Below are positions 35,523 through 43,584 of a stretch of DNA of 64,000 nucleotides, in pieces. Each line of letters opens with the position of its first letter. Position 1 is the first letter of the stretch. A program made the translations under genes and the position numbers. This stretch comes from JAIOZK01 sp964468645. Lineage in GTDB: Bacteria > Bacteroidota > Bacteroidia > Bacteroidales > JAIOZK01. The stretch is taken from NCBI GenBank assembly GCA_964468645.1, contig CAYXUU010000012.1, positions 49,920 through 113,919 on the forward strand, written 5' to 3'. Below the pieces are notes generated by a model. The model worked only from the letters and a program-made list of their open reading frames with translations. It searched no databases and had not been told where the DNA came from.

Positions 35523-36730
35523 TCCTGTTCCCTCCAGTCTTTTGATAATTTTCCTGTTGCTATAGCCAGATCAATGGTTGTTTGTGCCCTTTTAACAACA
35601 GGCGGATCGATCATCTTGGTACCAAGAGATACGACACCCAATCCTTTTTCTGTCGCCTCAACAAAGGCATTGTATATCTTTTTAGCTTTTTCAATTTCTT
35701 TCTCGTCAGGTGCATAGTATTCATGTATCACAGCAATCTGACGCGGGTGTATACATCCCATGCCATTAAAACCAAGTCCTTTCGATCTGATCACCGTTTC
35801 CTTTAATCCTTCCATGTTGCCAACATCAGAATACACACTATCGATGGCCTGAATACCCGCTGCTTTACAGGCAACTACCAGTTTGCTTCGTGCAAAGAAT
35901 GATTCGGTACCTTCTTCGGTCCGTCTGGTTCCCAGGTCGGCAGTATAATCTTCAAGGCCTATTGCAAGGGATGCCACATTATCAGCTGCATCAGCAATAT
36001 CATACACATTCACCACACCTCTGGCACTTTCGACTATGGGCATCAACCATATATCCCCTTCTATTGATTTTTCCTTTTGTAACAGTTTGATCCTCTCATT
36101 CACTTTCAGGATATCCTCCGGATATTCACATTTCGGGATCAATATCAGGTTCACGTTATGTGGTACCAGGTATTCGAGATCTTCCAGGCCCTGGGGCAAC
36201 TGGTTTATCCGTACCATGCGCTCGGCGCCATAAAAATCAAGACTGCGAAGTGCATTTCTGACAACAAACCTGGCTTCAAACTTTTTATCAAAAGCAACAG
36301 CATCCTCAAGGTCAAGAATAATACCATTGGGTTTATGGATCCCTGCATTGATCATCAACCGGGGTGTATTGCCAGGCAGGTAAAGCCTCGAAAACCTGTT
36401 TTGTTCTTTTGTTGTTTGGTACTGGTTTTCTTCAAGAAAACCGGTCAGGTATTCCCTGTCAGTTTCTATCAGTTGTTTTATTGCAGCTTCCATTCTGGCA
36501 GCAATAATAAATGGAAGTGCACCCTTATCTTCTATTTCGATTCGTGCGTGCCCTATTCCAAATGTATCCAGAATATCCAGAATGAGTTCTTTGATATTCT
36601 GCCCGAACAGGACTTCTACCCTGCTCACCAGATCGATTGTAATACCACCCTGTTCTTTTATTTCAAGGCTTACAAAACAATCCGATCGAACATCGGCGCC
36701 CCTGTTTCCTGCTGTAACTGTTTTTCCCAC
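35519..36730 (-). CDS. citD-citE: Fused citrate lyase acyl carrier protein (CitD) and beta subunit (CitE)
   Basis: Residues 1-95 are a CitD carrier domain: ADVRSDCFVSLEI includes the serine (S16) that would carry the phosphoribosyl-dephospho-CoA arm, and IEIEDKGALPFIIAARMEAA closes the domain. Residues about 112-400 are a CitE (HpcH/HpaI) lyase barrel with SRLYLPGNTPRL, LDLEDAVAFDKK (metal-binding glutamate and aspartate), MVRINQLP and PIVESARGV. In model systems these are separate genes, so the fusion is unusual. The start codon is GTG with a good GGAGG site five bases upstream. Together with citF it should cleave citrate to acetate and oxaloacetate. Confidence 0.9.
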   Translation of the reverse strand: MGKTVTAGNRGADVRSDCFVSLEIKEQGGITIDLVSRVEVLFGQNIKELILDILDTFGIGHARIEIEDKGALPFIIAARMEAAIKQLIETDREYLTGFLEENQYQTTKEQNRFSRLYLPGNTPRLMINAGIHKPNGIILDLEDAVAFDKKFEARFVVRNALRSLDFYGAERMVRINQLPQGLEDLEYLVPHNVNLILIPKCEYPEDILKVNERIKLLQKEKSIEGDIWLMPIVESARGVVNVYDIADAADNVASLAIGLEDYTADLGTRRTEEGTESFFARSKLVVACKAAGIQAIDSVYSDVGNMEGLKETVIRSKGLGFNGMGCIHPRQIAVIHEYYAPDEKEIEKAKKIYNAFVEATEKGLGVVSLGTKMIDPPVVKRAQTTIDLAIATGKLSKDWREQE

Positions 36731-36765
36731 GTTAACCTCCGTTTGATTAGTTTATTATGATCAAG

Positions 36766-36773
36766 CAAAATTA
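36766..36773 (-). promoter_or_regulatory. Candidate -7 promoter element TAATTTTG for the citrate lyase genes
   Basis: Minus-strand TAnnTTTG match 36 bases upstream of the GTG start of the CitD-CitE gene. Confidence 0.45.
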
Positions 36774-36883
36774 TATAATTAGAAATATTGTTCACCAGTG
36801 ATTGCGAATATAGAGTGGTTATAAATAAGTCATCAAAACTCTTCCAGGTACTCCGCTGTCGTAATCTGGAAGGTTGTGAACGG

Positions 36884-37003
36884 CAAACTTCAAACTTCAA
36901 ACTGGTAACTTCAAACTGGCAAATTCAGACTATTAACTTATAACTGGCACCTTCAACCAAAAACTCAAAACCCAGGACCCAGAACCCAAAACTCAGAACC
37001 ATA
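36884..37003. repeat. Mixed short-repeat zone (AACTTCAAACTGG and heptamer AACCCAG units)
   Basis: AACTTCAAAC and AACTGG words recur at 36884-36950, then reverse-orientation heptamers (ACTCAAA, ACCCAGG, ACCCAGA, ACCCAAA) at 36958-37003. It lies just before the promoter of the LTA-synthase-like gene. Confidence 0.75.
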
Positions 37004-37018
37004 ACTCTCCCGATTTAT

Positions 37019-37026
37019 TAACTTTG
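37019..37026 (+). promoter_or_regulatory. Candidate -7 promoter element TAACTTTG, very close to the start codon
   Basis: Exact TAnnTTTG match ending 4 bases before the ATG at 37031. The usual start-site distance would put the mRNA 5' end at or near the A of ATG, so the transcript may be leaderless. Confidence 0.4.
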
Positions 37027-37030
37027 CCAA

Positions 37031-38974
37031 ATGAAGCTTGAGATCCGGAAAACAAGGGGTGTCTATTCAACACTTCTGCTAAGGATATTGATCGTCTTAT
37101 TAATCAGTGTCCTTGGGAGGTTTTTCTTTTATTTATTCAACCTTAATTATTTTTCGGAACTGAATGCCGCAGAAGTTATCAGGCTACTGGTAGTTGGCCT
37201 CAGGTTTGATATTAGTGCAATACTGGTAATTACTACTCCATATATTTTCCTGTGCGCCCTGCCAATCAAGTTGGTTTATAACAGGATCTATCAATTGACT
37301 ACAAATATCCTGTTTTACCTTATCCCCAATATTGCTGCCCTGTTGTTTAATTTTATAGATCTTGTCTATTTCAGGTTTTCTTTAAAAAGGTCAACAGCAG
37401 ACCTATTCAGATACATGAATAATGAAGGTGGGGAATTATTCAGCCTCGTTCCGGAGTATTTCAGGGATTTCTGGCCGGAAACCCTGGTTATGTTCATGTT
37501 GATCTTTCTGCTGATTTTTCTGAACCGCTTACTAAATATCAGAAAACCTGATAAACTGTTATGGGGTGTCAGACAATATCTTTATAAAACCTTTGTGCTA
37601 CTTATAATTGCTGGTATTGTTGTTATCGGCATCAGGGGTGGTTTTCAATTAAAGCCTATTAATATTATCACCGCCGGAAAATATTCAGATCTTAAACTTA
37701 CCCCGTTAATACTCAACAGCCCTTTTACGATAATCAAAACATATAATAAGCATAGCATTGAACAGGTCAGTTATTTTCCTGATGAAGAGATGGAATTAAT
37801 TTATGATCCTGTTCACCTGAAAAAAACAATTACCAGGGATTCAGTTACAGACTACCTCAATATTGTAATCATTGTAATGGAGAGCTTTACAGCTGAGTAT
37901 ATCAAGACACTGAATCCCCGTCTTCAGGCCAATAGTCAGGAAAAAGGTTATACACCTTTTCTCGATTCCCTGATTCAACATTCAGTTTACTTCAAAGCCT
38001 ATGCAAATGGTAAACGTTCGATCGAAGCTATTCCCGCTATTGTCTCAGGTCTTCCTGCACTGATGAACTCGGATTTTCTTTCCTCACCCTATGCAAATAA
38101 CAGAATAAACAGTCTGCCACAGCTGCTGAAACAGAAAGGATATACAAGCCAGTTCTTCCATGGTGGAAATAACGGAACCATGAGTTTTGATACCTATGCA
38201 AAGATCTCAGGGTTTGATGATTATTATGGGAGAAATGAATTCGGTGATGATACCTGGTTCGACGGCAAATGGGGGATTTATGACGAAGCTTTCTTTCAAT
38301 ATTTTGCGAACACACTTAACAATACCGTACAACCATTTTTCAGTATTTTTTTCAGTTTGAGCTCTCACCATCCTTATTCAATTCCTGAGTCTCAAAGAGA
38401 CAAATTCAACAAGGGAACTCTTGATATCCACGAAAGTATTATGTATGCAGATTATTCATTAGGTGCGTTTTTTAAGACTGCAAAAAAAATGCCATGGTAT
38501 AAGAATACCCTCTTTGTGATCACTGCTGATCATACTGCAGAAACCTATTATCCTGAAAATCAAACCATGGTTGCCCGGTATGAAATTCCACTTGTATTTT
38601 ATTTGCCAGGTGATTCCCTTCATGGATTTAAGGATATCACCGCACAGCAAACAGATATTATGCCTACAATTTTGAATTTGATTTCATATAATGGATCCTT
38701 TGTAGCCTTCGGGAGCGATCTTTTCGAATCTAATGCCACTCATTATGCTATTAACTACCTGGCTGGTACATACCAGTTAATTCAGGACAATTATGTATTG
38801 GTTTTTAATGGCAAAAGATCAATTGCCCTTTATAATATGCTAAAGGATAGGGATATGAGCAACAATATCATTGAATCTGAGATTGAAGTTAAGAACGAAA
38901 TGGAGTTGTTGATAAAGGCAATTATTCAACAGTACAATGAAAGAATGGCAAACAATAGATTATTTGCAGAGTAA
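37031..38974 (+). CDS. LTA synthase family phosphoglycerol transferase-like sulfatase-fold protein
   Basis: A 647-aa membrane protein: five N-terminal helices (about residues 15-205) and an external alkaline-phosphatase-fold domain (about 275-600). Catalytic features include IVIIVMESFTAEY (metal-binding glutamate), the nucleophile region NGKRSIEAIPAI with serine where lipoteichoic acid synthase has threonine, and ITADHTAETYYPEN (metal-binding aspartate and histidine). In Gram-negative bacteria relatives add phosphoglycerol or phosphoethanolamine to glycans or lipids. Substrate here unknown. The lipid kinase gene follows 39 bases later, consistent with shared lipid metabolism. Confidence 0.88.
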   Translation: MKLEIRKTRGVYSTLLLRILIVLLISVLGRFFFYLFNLNYFSELNAAEVIRLLVVGLRFDISAILVITTPYIFLCALPIKLVYNRIYQLTTNILFYLIPNIAALLFNFIDLVYFRFSLKRSTADLFRYMNNEGGELFSLVPEYFRDFWPETLVMFMLIFLLIFLNRLLNIRKPDKLLWGVRQYLYKTFVLLIIAGIVVIGIRGGFQLKPINIITAGKYSDLKLTPLILNSPFTIIKTYNKHSIEQVSYFPDEEMELIYDPVHLKKTITRDSVTDYLNIVIIVMESFTAEYIKTLNPRLQANSQEKGYTPFLDSLIQHSVYFKAYANGKRSIEAIPAIVSGLPALMNSDFLSSPYANNRINSLPQLLKQKGYTSQFFHGGNNGTMSFDTYAKISGFDDYYGRNEFGDDTWFDGKWGIYDEAFFQYFANTLNNTVQPFFSIFFSLSSHHPYSIPESQRDKFNKGTLDIHESIMYADYSLGAFFKTAKKMPWYKNTLFVITADHTAETYYPENQTMVARYEIPLVFYLPGDSLHGFKDITAQQTDIMPTILNLISYNGSFVAFGSDLFESNATHYAINYLAGTYQLIQDNYVLVFNGKRSIALYNMLKDRDMSNNIIESEIEVKNEMELLIKAIIQQYNERMANNRLFAE

Positions 38975-39013
38975 TTTGTCAGTGTAATATTTAAAATTTT
39001 GTAGCTTTAAGTC

Positions 39014-39889
39014 TTGAAGAAAAGAATTCATATTATCGTTAATCCAAAGGCAGGCGTACGGAAAAAGAGGATGCTTGACAAATTTGCAGAGCAGACTCTT
39101 GATCATCAGCGATTTGATTATACATTATCCTATACCCGTAAACCCGGACATGCTACTGAAATTGCAAAAGAATCGGTAAAGCGAGGAGTTGATATTGTTG
39201 TAGCTGCCGGGGGTGATGGTTCCGTGAATGAAGTGGTCAAAGGGGTACTTCATTCTGATACGATACTTGGAATTATTCCATTGGGATCAGGAAATGGCCT
39301 CGCCCATCACCTGAATATTTCAACCAATCCCATCACAGCCCTTCAGGCTATTAATAAACTAAATATTAAGAAGATTGATACAGTTTCAATTAACCATGAC
39401 ATTTTCGTGAGTATTGCTGGAGTTGGCTTTGATGCTACTGTCGCCAGGAAATTTGATAAAACAAAACGAAGAGGATTTCTTGCTTATTTTGGGATTGTCA
39501 GCAAGGAATATCAATCTTATAAATCAAAAATTTACGACCTGATCATTGATGGTGAGATAATTTCAAGAGAGGCACTATTTATCAGTTTTGCAAATTCCAA
39601 CCAGTTTGGCTATAATACATTGATTTCCCCGGGTGCTCAAATTGATGACGGCCTTATTGATGTTTGTATTGTAAAAAAGGTTCCTGTTATTGAGCTTCCC
39701 GTAATAGCCCATCTTTTATACTGGAAACAGGTTGACAAATCAAAATATATAGAGATTATCAGGGCAAATGATATAATCGTCAGGCAGCCAAAAAGTAAGC
39801 TTGTCAATCTTGATGGTGAGGCTGTAAGGCTGGCCAGGTCGCTTCATATCAGGGTAAACCCGTTGTCGTTGAATATAATTGTACCATGA
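39014..39889 (+). CDS. Diacylglycerol/lipid kinase family protein (YegS/DgkB-like)
   Basis: A 291-aa ATP-dependent lipid kinase. HIIVNPKAGVRKKRM at the start, AAGGDGSVNEVVKGVL (nucleotide-binding GGDG loop) and LGIIPLGSGNGLAHHL are the family signatures, and the C-terminal beta domain ends in KLVNLDGEAV. It likely phosphorylates diacylglycerol or a sphingoid/dihydro lipid; Bacteroidota make sphingolipids, so both are open. The start codon is TTG. A diacylglycerol product of the upstream transferase could be its substrate (inference). Confidence 0.9.
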   Translation: MKKRIHIIVNPKAGVRKKRMLDKFAEQTLDHQRFDYTLSYTRKPGHATEIAKESVKRGVDIVVAAGGDGSVNEVVKGVLHSDTILGIIPLGSGNGLAHHLNISTNPITALQAINKLNIKKIDTVSINHDIFVSIAGVGFDATVARKFDKTKRRGFLAYFGIVSKEYQSYKSKIYDLIIDGEIISREALFISFANSNQFGYNTLISPGAQIDDGLIDVCIVKKVPVIELPVIAHLLYWKQVDKSKYIEIIRANDIIVRQPKSKLVNLDGEAVRLARSLHIRVNPLSLNIIVP

Positions 39890-39909
39890 TTGGGAATGAT
39901 TATTTTTGT

Positions 39910-39977
39910 GTGTTGGTTGATTGTTGAGGGTTGAATGTTAAATGTTGTGTGTTGAATGTTGAGGGTTGAGGGTTGTA
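39910..39977. repeat. Octamer patch (GGTTGAAT / GTTGAGGG family)
   Basis: Degenerate units of GTTGAATG and GTTGAGGG between the lipid kinase and SUI1 genes. Confidence 0.8.
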
Positions 39978-40011
39978 GAAGGATTGAAGTGTTAACTGTA
40001 AGAGTACGAAT

Positions 40012-40353
40012 ATGAAAAAGAAGAAACGTTATGATGGAATTGTTTATTCAACAAATCCGGATTTTAATTATTCAATTGAAGATAATGAAGCAGTTGAAAA
40101 GTTAAAGCCTGCGGAACAGGATATCCGGGTATGCCGTGATAAAAAATCCAGAGGTGGAAAAACCGTTACACTGATAAAAGGAATTGTTGGAAGCAATGAT
40201 GACCTGAAAATCCTGGAAAAAAACCTTAAAGCTAGATGTGGTGTTGGTGGTAGCTCAAAAAATGGCGAAATCTTGATACAGGGAGACCTGGTTGAAAAAA
40301 TAATTGATATCCTGAAAAGTCAAGGTTACAGGGTTAAGAGATCGGGAGGGTGA
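40012..40353 (+). CDS. SUI1/eIF1-like translation factor (YciH family)
   Basis: A 113-aa protein whose C-terminal 80 residues match eIF1/SUI1: GKTVTLIKGIVGSNDDLKIL, KARCGVGGSSKNGEI and QGDLVEKIIDILKSQGY. The bacterial form affects start-codon stringency in vitro. The N-terminal 35 residues are charged and variable, as usual. Confidence 0.93.
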   Translation: MKKKKRYDGIVYSTNPDFNYSIEDNEAVEKLKPAEQDIRVCRDKKSRGGKTVTLIKGIVGSNDDLKILEKNLKARCGVGGSSKNGEILIQGDLVEKIIDILKSQGYRVKRSGG

Positions 40354-40416
40354 GAGAGAATTTCGATTGTCGATTGACAAGAAATTAAATAAATTTTAAA
40401 CTTTAATAAAATAATT

Positions 40417-41805
40417 ATGAAGGTATTTTTAACAGCTACTTTATTAACCATCATCATATTAGGTGGTTACGCTCAGGAAGGGTCAATTACACAGCAGGTA
40501 TTGGATGAGATTCGTTTGTCGGTAGGGGATAATGCAGACGACCGTGCATTGATTAATGCAATCACCAACAATGATATTAGAAAACTTGCCCTGAACCGGG
40601 CTAATGAAGGGAAACTGAATCACTACTTCAGTAATAAAGTAAATACCACTGGGATAACAGATCAGAAATCAACCGGCCGATGCTGGTTATTCACCGGATT
40701 AAATGTTTTGAAGCCGGTAGTTTTGGAAAACCTGAATGTTAAATCTTTCGAATTTTCACAGAATTACAATTTCTTTTTTGATCAGCTTGAGAAAGCCAAC
40801 CTCTTCCTGGAAGCAATAATCGCAAGCAGGGAAAAACCGGATGATGACAGGACGGTTGACTGGTTATTTAAGCATCCTATACAGGATGGGGGGCAATGGA
40901 CAACTTTTGCAGATGTAGTTAAAAAGTATGGCGTGGTTCCTAAATCTGTTATGACAGAAACCTTTCAGAGTGAAAATACCGGCATGATGCGACGTTTAAT
41001 AGCAAGAATGTTGAGGGAACAGGGAACAGACCTTAGAATCATGCATAAGGAAGGGATGTCAATAAAAAAGATCAGGAAGGAAAAAGTAAAAATGCTTTCG
41101 GATATTTACCGGATCCTGGCTTTAAGTCTCGGTGAACCGCCTGCAAGTTTTACTTGGCAATATGAAAACAAAGATGGCAATATAAAAGAAATCAGCAATT
41201 ACACCCCTTTATCCTTTTACAATGAATTTATCAGTATCGATCTGGATCAATATATAATGTTCATGAACGATCCCTCCAGGGCTTATTATAAATTATACGA
41301 AATTGAATACGACAGAAGCATGATAGAAGGATACAACTGGAAATACATTAATCTCCCGAATGAGGATATTAAAGAATTTGCCAGCGAATCCATCCTTGGT
41401 AACGAAGCCATGTATTTCTCATGCGATGTAGGTAAGCAATTAAATAAGGATGCGGGCACCCTTGATATTTATAATTACGACTATAACGACCTGCTGGGTG
41501 TTGAATTTGGAATGACAAAAGCAGAAAGAATTAAAACCTACTCCAGCGCCTCTACGCATGGGATGGCCCTGATCGGGGTAAACATCACCAAAGATGGGAA
41601 GGCTGATAAATGGTTGCTTGAAAACAGCTGGGGGGCAAAAGCAGGAAATAAAGGTTACCTGACCATGACCGATAAATGGTTTGACGAATATATGTTCAGG
41701 ATCATTATCAATAAGAAATTTGTAAACGATAAAACCCTGAAGATACTTGAACAAGAGGCGATTTTACTTCCTCCCTGGGATCCGATGTTTGCAAATGAAC
41801 AGTAA
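40417..41805 (+). CDS. Exported C1B cysteine peptidase (aminopeptidase C / bleomycin hydrolase family)
   Basis: A 462-aa papain-fold peptidase. The catalytic triad is C89 in STGRCWLFTGLN, H381 in STHGMALIGV and N403 in LLENSWGAKAG. A signal peptide (TLLTIIILGGYAQ) predicts export, unlike the cytosolic PepC of lactic acid bacteria. The pre-helix part has a long insertion relative to papain, as in bleomycin hydrolase. Confidence 0.92.
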   Translation: MKVFLTATLLTIIILGGYAQEGSITQQVLDEIRLSVGDNADDRALINAITNNDIRKLALNRANEGKLNHYFSNKVNTTGITDQKSTGRCWLFTGLNVLKPVVLENLNVKSFEFSQNYNFFFDQLEKANLFLEAIIASREKPDDDRTVDWLFKHPIQDGGQWTTFADVVKKYGVVPKSVMTETFQSENTGMMRRLIARMLREQGTDLRIMHKEGMSIKKIRKEKVKMLSDIYRILALSLGEPPASFTWQYENKDGNIKEISNYTPLSFYNEFISIDLDQYIMFMNDPSRAYYKLYEIEYDRSMIEGYNWKYINLPNEDIKEFASESILGNEAMYFSCDVGKQLNKDAGTLDIYNYDYNDLLGVEFGMTKAERIKTYSSASTHGMALIGVNITKDGKADKWLLENSWGAKAGNKGYLTMTDKWFDEYMFRIIINKKFVNDKTLKILEQEAILLPPWDPMFANEQ

Positions 41806-41848
41806 GCAATTCAATTGTAAGTTAGCTTTTGTTCTCAGATGAATAGAT

Positions 41849-41896
41849 GGTTTGAGAGGTTGAGTGTTGAGAAGTTGAAAGGTTGAAAGGTTGAAT
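41849..41896. repeat. Octamer patch (GGTTGAGT / GGTTGAAA)
   Basis: About six units on one strand, then the opposite orientation (CCTCAATCCTCAAC) at about 41921-41938, so the two stretches can pair. Confidence 0.75.
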
Positions 41897-41980
41897 GAAT
41901 CAACCAATCACTATATTCAAGACCCTCAATCCTCAACTATCATTTAACAATTAATTATCATCATGTTCATAAATTTTATT

Positions 41981-41988
41981 TATATTTG
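41981..41988 (+). promoter_or_regulatory. Candidate -7 promoter element TATATTTG
   Basis: Exact TAnnTTTG match 38 bases before the ATG of the next gene. Confidence 0.5.
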
Positions 41989-42026
41989 TTCTAAACAGAA
42001 AATCATCTTGATTAATTTCTTTAATT

Positions 42027-42740
42027 ATGGATAATAAAATAAGCCTGGAGATCATCGGCACAATTGAAAAAAGAGAAAAATTCTCATCACTTGATTTTGA
42101 TGACCTTGTTATCGAATTATTATTTCCGTTTCCCGGATATCATGGCACCACTGTTCCCGATCAGACCAATCCTAAATCTGTTTTCCTTGTAACAAAAACA
42201 AAATATCCTGACGAGGATATCATCAGGAACACAATCAGCATCAGGAAAAACATAGACTTTTCATTTGATGCTTCTCCCGGAAGTATTACTGTTCAAAATG
42301 AAGAACTACCATGTATCAGGATCAAAGACCTGAAAAACTATGGGGTTATTCCCGAATTACTTCAACAATATAAAGCCCTCGGAGTGGATTTTGCCAGAGG
42401 AAAAAAAATTGGTGAATACGAAGGCAATATTAAAATCCTGAAATATTTCCTGCTTGATGAACTGGATAACGGCGTTTACATGGATAAAGAATCACCAGAA
42501 ATGGGATATTTCGAAATTCCTGTTAAACTCGATTTTGACACCTTTGAAAAAATCACCCTTCACATCAAACGCAACATCAAGGAGAATAATTGGGATGGTG
42601 CCCTGGGCGTTTTCTTCAGGAAACAGGGTGTTGTTGATTTTATTAGGATTTATGATCAGAACGTATGCCTGGGGCAATGCCTTTTCCTTATGGAAAAATA
42701 CAGGGAGGAAATTAGCAGGCACCTGAAATCTCAGCAATAA
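42027..42740 (+). CDS. Unknown protein of 237 aa
   Basis: Not recognised. A soluble alpha/beta protein without a signal peptide; charged patches such as FARGKKIGEYEGNIKIL and a single pair of cysteines in NVCLGQCLF near the C-terminus. Beginning SLEIIGTIEKREKFSSLDF suggests a beta strand core. Its last codons and stop (CTCAGCAATAA) are duplicated across the N gap, an assembly effect. A promoter element lies upstream, supporting that it is a real gene. Confidence 0.7.
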   Translation: MDNKISLEIIGTIEKREKFSSLDFDDLVIELLFPFPGYHGTTVPDQTNPKSVFLVTKTKYPDEDIIRNTISIRKNIDFSFDASPGSITVQNEELPCIRIKDLKNYGVIPELLQQYKALGVDFARGKKIGEYEGNIKILKYFLLDELDNGVYMDKESPEMGYFEIPVKLDFDTFEKITLHIKRNIKENNWDGALGVFFRKQGVVDFIRIYDQNVCLGQCLFLMEKYREEISRHLKSQQ

Positions 42741-42939
42741 CTTTCAATATTTCATTGTTCCATTGTTTTATTGTTCCATTGTTTNNNNNNNNNNNNNNNN
42801 NNNNNNNNNNNNNNNNNNNNNNNNNNNNNNNNNNNNNNNNNNNNNNNNNNNNNNNNNNNNNNNNNNNNNNNNNNNNNNNNNNNNCTCAGCAATAACTTTC
42901 AATATTTCATTGTTCCATTGTTTTATTGTTCCATTGTTT
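42730..42939. other. Scaffold gap with identical 55-base flanks
   Basis: 100 Ns fill 42785-42884. The 55 bases before (42730-42784) are identical to the 55 bases after (42885-42939), including the stop of the upstream gene. This is what joining two contigs that overlap by one assembly word looks like; the true sequence probably has no gap or differs by a few TTGTTCCA octamer units. Confidence 0.9.
42745..42784. repeat. Octamer array TTGTTCCA / TTGTTTTA, broken by the gap
   Basis: Four to five 8-base units precede the gap and are repeated at 42900-42939 after it. The array probably caused the assembly break. Confidence 0.8.
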
Positions 42940-43099
42940 CATGTTGTCCATAACTATTTCAGGCAATAATCACAATGGGGCAAAACAAAAAGCTGAAATT
43001 AAACTTTTAGAATTCGTTGCTCATTTTGTTTTGTTACTTTGTATTTTCTTTGCGTGAAACAAATACATATTACCTTTAACAACAATTAACTTCAGAACA

Positions 43100-43498
43100 A
43101 TGAAATACTCGAAAAGTATAAAGTTCGGGCTGTTATTGATATTCCTGGTTCTAATATTTAATCTTACCTCTGGCCAGAACATACCCCAGCGAGTTGAGCC
43201 CCCGAACTGGTGGATTGGAATGAACAACACCCGGTTACAGCTTTTAATTTATGGTGATGATATCTCTGGTTATAGCCCTGTAATTGATTATTCCGGAGTA
43301 AACATCACAAAAACCATCAGGGTATCAAATCCGAATTATCTGTTTATTTATCTTGATATTGATAAGGAAACAAAACCGGGGACATTAAAAATTCAGTTTA
43401 TTAAAAATGGCATGGTCAAAGCCATCCATCCATATGAATTACTTCCACGTGAAGCTGGTTCAGCAAATCGTATTGGATTTAACACATCAGATGGATAA
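43100..43498 (+). pseudogene. Truncated alpha-amylase family protein: N-terminal cyclomaltodextrinase-type domain only
   Basis: Signal peptide (LLLIFLVLIFNLTSGQ) followed by the N-terminal beta-sandwich of Bacteroidota neopullulanases/cyclomaltodextrinases (VEPPNWWIGMNNTRLQLLIYG, SNPNYLFIYLDI, PREAGSANRIGFNTSD). In complete enzymes the catalytic GH13 barrel starts directly after GFxxSD; here a stop follows one codon later and no barrel is found downstream, where a sulfatase gene begins 86 bases later. It could be a stand-alone glycan-binding module, but an exact cut at the domain boundary more likely reflects a deletion. Confidence 0.72.
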
Positions 43499-43584
43499 GT
43501 TAATTATCCCTCCTAAATCAGTGTTGATATTGGAATTAACAAGATTGTGATCAGTGTTGAATAACTGGAAATAAAACCAAAATC

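Noticed and set aside
42763..42969. Small protein across the N gap
   Set aside because: It is read through unknown bases and a duplicated contig end.
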